This document shows, one piece after another, positions 61,495 through 64,000 of a stretch of DNA of 64,000 nucleotides. The translations under genes and the position numbers were made by a program. Source of the DNA: Streptomyces sp. FIT100 (GTDB lineage: Bacteria; Actinomycetota; Actinomycetes; Streptomycetales; Streptomycetaceae); assembly GCF_024584805.1 (NCBI RefSeq), contig NZ_CP075715.1:3034026-3098025 (forward strand), given 5' to 3'. The notes under the pieces are model-generated. The model was given only the letters and a program-made list of their open reading frames with translations. It was not told where the DNA came from and made no database searches. The first letter of the stretch is position 1. Each line of letters begins with the position of its first letter.

Positions 61495-62634
61495 ATGATC
61501 AGATTCGACGCAGTGGACAAGCGCTTCCCCAACGGCACCACGGCGGTCAGCGGTCTCACCATGGAGCTGCCGGAGGGCGGGATCACCGTCCTCGTCGGCT
61601 CCTCCGGGTGCGGCAAGACCACCACCCTTCGCATGATCAACCGCATGGTCGAGCCGACCTCCGGCGCCATCCACGTCGGCGGCGTGGACGTCCGGTCCCA
61701 GGATGCGGCCCTGCTGCGGCGCTCCATCGGGTACGTGATCCAGCAGGCGGGCCTCTTCCCGCACCGCACGGTCCTCGACAACATCGCCACGGTGCCGCTG
61801 CTGCTGGGCTGGGGCCGCCGCAAGGCGCGCGCCCGGGCGGCGGAGCTCCTGGAGACCGTCGGCCTCGCCGCCGAGACCGGCAGGCGCTACCCGCACCAGC
61901 TCTCCGGCGGCCAGCAGCAGCGGGTCGGCGTGGCGCGGGCGCTGGCCGCGGATCCGCCGGTGCTGCTGATGGACGAGCCCTTCGGCGCGGTCGACCCGGT
62001 CGTACGCAGCCAGCTCCAGGATGAACTGCTGCGGCTCCAGCGGGAGTTGAACAAGACGATCGCCTTCGTCACCCATGACATCGACGAGGCCGTCCGCCTC
62101 GGGGACCGCATCGCCGTCTTCCGCACCGGCGGCCACCTCGTCCAGTACGCCGAGCCCGCCGAGCTGCTGGCCCGCCCCGCGGACGAGTTCGTCGCGGACT
62201 TCCTCGGCGCGGAGCGCGGGCTGAAGCTCCTGTCGCTGAGCACGCTCGCCGGTGTGCCGCAGGCGGAGGCCCCCGAGGGCGGCCGCTGGCGGCTCGTCCT
62301 GGACGAGTCCGGCGCCCCGCTCGGCTGGCGCGACAACGATGCCATCCAGGACGCGCCGCCCCGCCCCGTGCGCCCGCTGCGCGACGGCGACTCGCTGCTC
62401 TCCGCGCTGAACGAGTCGGTCGCGTCCCCGACGGGCCTCGTCGCCCGCGTCGACGCGGACGGCGTCCTCACCGGCGTCACGTCCCGCGACGACATCCACA
62501 CCCACGCGGGCGCGGCCCACGCGAAGGCGGCGGTCGCGAAGGCCAAGGCCGCGAAGGACGCAGGCGCAAAGGCCGCAGACGGGAAGGGCGCCGCCGGGAA
62601 GGGCGCGGCCGGGAAGGCGGCGGTCGCCCCATGA
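61495..62634 (+). CDS. ABC transporter ATP-binding protein, glycine betaine/choline type
   Basis: The ATG at 61495 has AAGGGACGACG upstream and gives 379 residues. The nucleotide domain has GSSGCGKTTT (Walker A), QLSGGQQQRVGVARAL (signature), LLMDEPFGAVDP (Walker B) and VTHDIDEA (switch His). Residues about 250-345 form a CBS-like pair, as in OpuCA/ProV, and the last 35 are a Lys/Ala-rich repeat tail. It powers uptake of a quaternary ammonium compound. It overlaps the first permease gene by ATGA. Confidence 0.9.
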   Translation: MIRFDAVDKRFPNGTTAVSGLTMELPEGGITVLVGSSGCGKTTTLRMINRMVEPTSGAIHVGGVDVRSQDAALLRRSIGYVIQQAGLFPHRTVLDNIATVPLLLGWGRRKARARAAELLETVGLAAETGRRYPHQLSGGQQQRVGVARALAADPPVLLMDEPFGAVDPVVRSQLQDELLRLQRELNKTIAFVTHDIDEAVRLGDRIAVFRTGGHLVQYAEPAELLARPADEFVADFLGAERGLKLLSLSTLAGVPQAEAPEGGRWRLVLDESGAPLGWRDNDAIQDAPPRPVRPLRDGDSLLSALNESVASPTGLVARVDADGVLTGVTSRDDIHTHAGAAHAKAAVAKAKAAKDAGAKAADGKGAAGKGAAGKAAVAP

Positions 62635-63281
62635 GCGCCATGACCGTCGACTGGAGCTGGCTCGCCGACCACACCGGCGATCTCGCCACGCTGACCCTCA
62701 CCCATCTCCAGGCCGCCCTGTCCGCCGTGTTCTTCGGGCTCGTCATCTCGCTGCCGCTCGCCGTGGTGGCCCACCGGATACGACCGCTGCGCGGGTTCCT
62801 GCTCGGGCTGTCGAACGTGCTGTTCACGATCCCGTCCATCGCGGTGTTCGTGCTGCTGCTCCCGGTCTCCGGACTCACCCGCACCACCACCGTGACCGGG
62901 CTGACGATCTACACCCTGGTGGTCCTGCTCCGGAACACCGTCGAGGGGCTCGACTCGGTCCCGGCGAGGACCAAGGAGGCGGCAAAGGCCATGGGCACCC
63001 GGCCGCTGCGCACCTTGCTCACCGTGGAGCTGCCGCTCGCCCTGCCCGTGATCATGGCCGGCGTGCGGATCGCGACCGTCATGTCCATCTCGCTCGTCAG
63101 CGTCGCCACGTACATCGGCGACGGCGGCCTCGGACAGCTCTTCACCGACGGTTTCCAGCGCGGCTTCCCCACCCCGGTCATCGCCGGAGTCGTCCTCACA
63201 CTGCTCCTCGCGCTGGCCGCGGACGCACTGCTGGTCGCCGTGCAGCACCTCCTCACCCCCTGGCGAAGGAAGCGGGCCTGA
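62631..63281 (+). CDS. ABC transporter permease, betaine/carnitine/choline type
   Basis: The 216-residue permease has five to six helices and the EAA loop TKEAAKAMGTRPLRTLLTVELPLALPVIMAG, which contacts the ATPase. SIPLVS-like VMSISLVSVATYIGDGGLGQLF is conserved in OpuCB/ProW. It starts in an ATGA overlap with the ATPase and ends 1 nt before the second permease start. Confidence 0.9.
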   Translation: MSAMTVDWSWLADHTGDLATLTLTHLQAALSAVFFGLVISLPLAVVAHRIRPLRGFLLGLSNVLFTIPSIAVFVLLLPVSGLTRTTTVTGLTIYTLVVLLRNTVEGLDSVPARTKEAAKAMGTRPLRTLLTVELPLALPVIMAGVRIATVMSISLVSVATYIGDGGLGQLFTDGFQRGFPTPVIAGVVLTLLLALAADALLVAVQHLLTPWRRKRA

Positions 63282-63282
63282 C

Positions 63283-63945
63283 GTGTACGAGCTCTTCAAG
63301 GACCTCGGCGCCTGGCTCACCAGCGGCGCCCAGTGGCAGGGCCCCGACGGAATCGCCCACCGGCTCGCCGAGCACCTCCAGTACTCGCTGCTCGCCACGC
63401 TCATCGCCGCCGCGATCGCACTGCCGGTCGGGCTGCTCATCGGACACACCGGCCGCGGCGCCTTCCTCGCCATCAACCTCGCCTCGTTCGGCCGTGCGCT
63501 GCCCACCGTCGGCCTGGTCGTGCTGGTCTTCCTGGCGGGCGGTCTCTCCATGACCCCGGTGTACGTGGCGCTGGTGGCGCTCGCCGTGCCGGCGATCGTC
63601 ACCAACACGTACGCCGGCATGACCGCCGTGGACCCGGAGGTGAAGGACGCCGCCCGCGGCCAGGGCATGCGCGGCCACCAGGTCCTCCTCCGCGTCGAAC
63701 TCCCGCTCGCGCTGCCGCTGATCATGACCGGGCTGCGCCTGGCGCTCATCCAGGTCGTGGCCACGGCCACCATCGCGGCGTACGTCAGCTTCGGCGGACT
63801 CGGCCGGTACGTCTTCGACGGGCTCGCCCAGCGCGACCTCGTCCAGGTGCTCGGCGGAGCGGTTCTCGTGGCGCTCGTCGCCGTCGTCCTCGACCTGGGC
63901 CTCTCCGCCCTGCACCGCGCCCTCTTCCGGCACCGCACCGCATAA
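63283..63945 (+). CDS. Second ABC transporter permease, betaine/carnitine/choline type
   Basis: The 220-residue permease resembles the one before it: EHLQYSLLATLIAAAIALPVGLLIGHTGRG at the start, VKDAARGQGMRGHQVLLRVELPLALPLIMTG as EAA loop, and TATIAAYVSFGGLGRYVFDGLAQRD. The two form a heterodimeric pore as in OpuCB/OpuCD. The GTG follows the first permease stop by 1 nt. Confidence 0.9.
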   Translation: MYELFKDLGAWLTSGAQWQGPDGIAHRLAEHLQYSLLATLIAAAIALPVGLLIGHTGRGAFLAINLASFGRALPTVGLVVLVFLAGGLSMTPVYVALVALAVPAIVTNTYAGMTAVDPEVKDAARGQGMRGHQVLLRVELPLALPLIMTGLRLALIQVVATATIAAYVSFGGLGRYVFDGLAQRDLVQVLGGAVLVALVAVVLDLGLSALHRALFRHRTA

Positions 63946-63963
63946 CCGCGCAAGGACAACCCC

Positions 63964-64000
63964 GTGACGCGTAAGGACATCCCAATCGTGTTGTCAAGGC
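63964..64000 (+). CDS. Start of the next gene, probably the substrate-binding protein (partial)
   Basis: A GTG at 63964 with AAGGACAACC upstream opens a frame (MTRKDIPIVLSR) that runs off the window, 18 bp after the second permease. In OpuC-type operons this place is taken by the extracellular binding lipoprotein, so this is probably it. Only 12 residues are visible. Confidence 0.4.
   Translation, partial: MTRKDIPIVLSR

Overview
This window looks like chromosomal DNA of a Streptomyces or a close relative. The GC content is very high, GTG starts and 4-nt ATGA/GTGA gene overlaps are common, and TTA codons are almost absent. The gene order also matches what I remember of the S. coelicolor core region around SCO3037-SCO3073 (cell-wall LCP genes, UDP-glucose dehydrogenase, M19 dipeptidase, purE/purK, peptide transporter, sigI, hut genes). 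That synteny is recalled, not computed. I saw no tRNA, rRNA, CRISPR array, insertion sequence or phage gene.

Layout: 0-18 kb is a cell-envelope block. It has a DNA-glycosylase fragment, an NDP-sugar (GDP-mannose type) pyrophosphorylase, a secreted PGRP/amidase, five LytR-CpsA-Psr (LCP) proteins with a family-2 glycosyltransferase among them, an acyl-CoA thioesterase, an acyl-CoA dehydrogenase and a UDP-glucose 6-dehydrogenase. 18-27 kb is housekeeping and signalling: VOC protein, CGNR zinc-finger regulator, dipeptidase, purE-purK, GtrA protein, a two-component system and a POT peptide transporter. 27-31 kb is a four-gene surface-protein operon whose first and last products carry LPKTG and LADTG sorting signals. 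31-33.6 kb is the sigI sigma-factor locus with its anti-sigma and anti-anti-sigma partners.

33.7-43.4 kb is a polysaccharide cluster. A DegT-type aminotransferase and a flippase read rightward and meet a six-gene leftward run (CelD-like acetyltransferase, GT2, polysaccharide deacetylase, two membrane proteins, GH26-like hydrolase). I remember no such cluster beside sigI in S. coelicolor, so it may be lineage-specific. 43.6-46.5 kb holds a DUF2278/lamin-tail protein, a membrane protein, a small protein that looks frameshifted, and the decayed end of an NmrA-like gene.

46.5-52 kb is a histidine-utilisation operon: hutU, an M20 amidohydrolase, hutF and hutI. It has no hutH or hutG. A decarboxylase-like gene diverges from it. 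53.5-56 kb holds an SRPBCC protein, a small hypothetical and an APC permease. 56-58.3 kb is an operon of roadblock/LC7-like proteins and a DUF4388-type protein with two TTA codons.

59-64 kb is the most interesting locus. An RpiR regulator is translationally coupled to a HAL/PAL-superfamily lyase whose Ala-Ser-Gly triad, the precursor of the MIO cofactor, is absent. Divergent from the pair is an OpuC/ProU-type quaternary-ammonium ABC transporter, and its likely binding protein runs off the window end. I propose uptake and MIO-independent elimination of an imidazole betaine such as ergothioneine or hercynine. This is inference.
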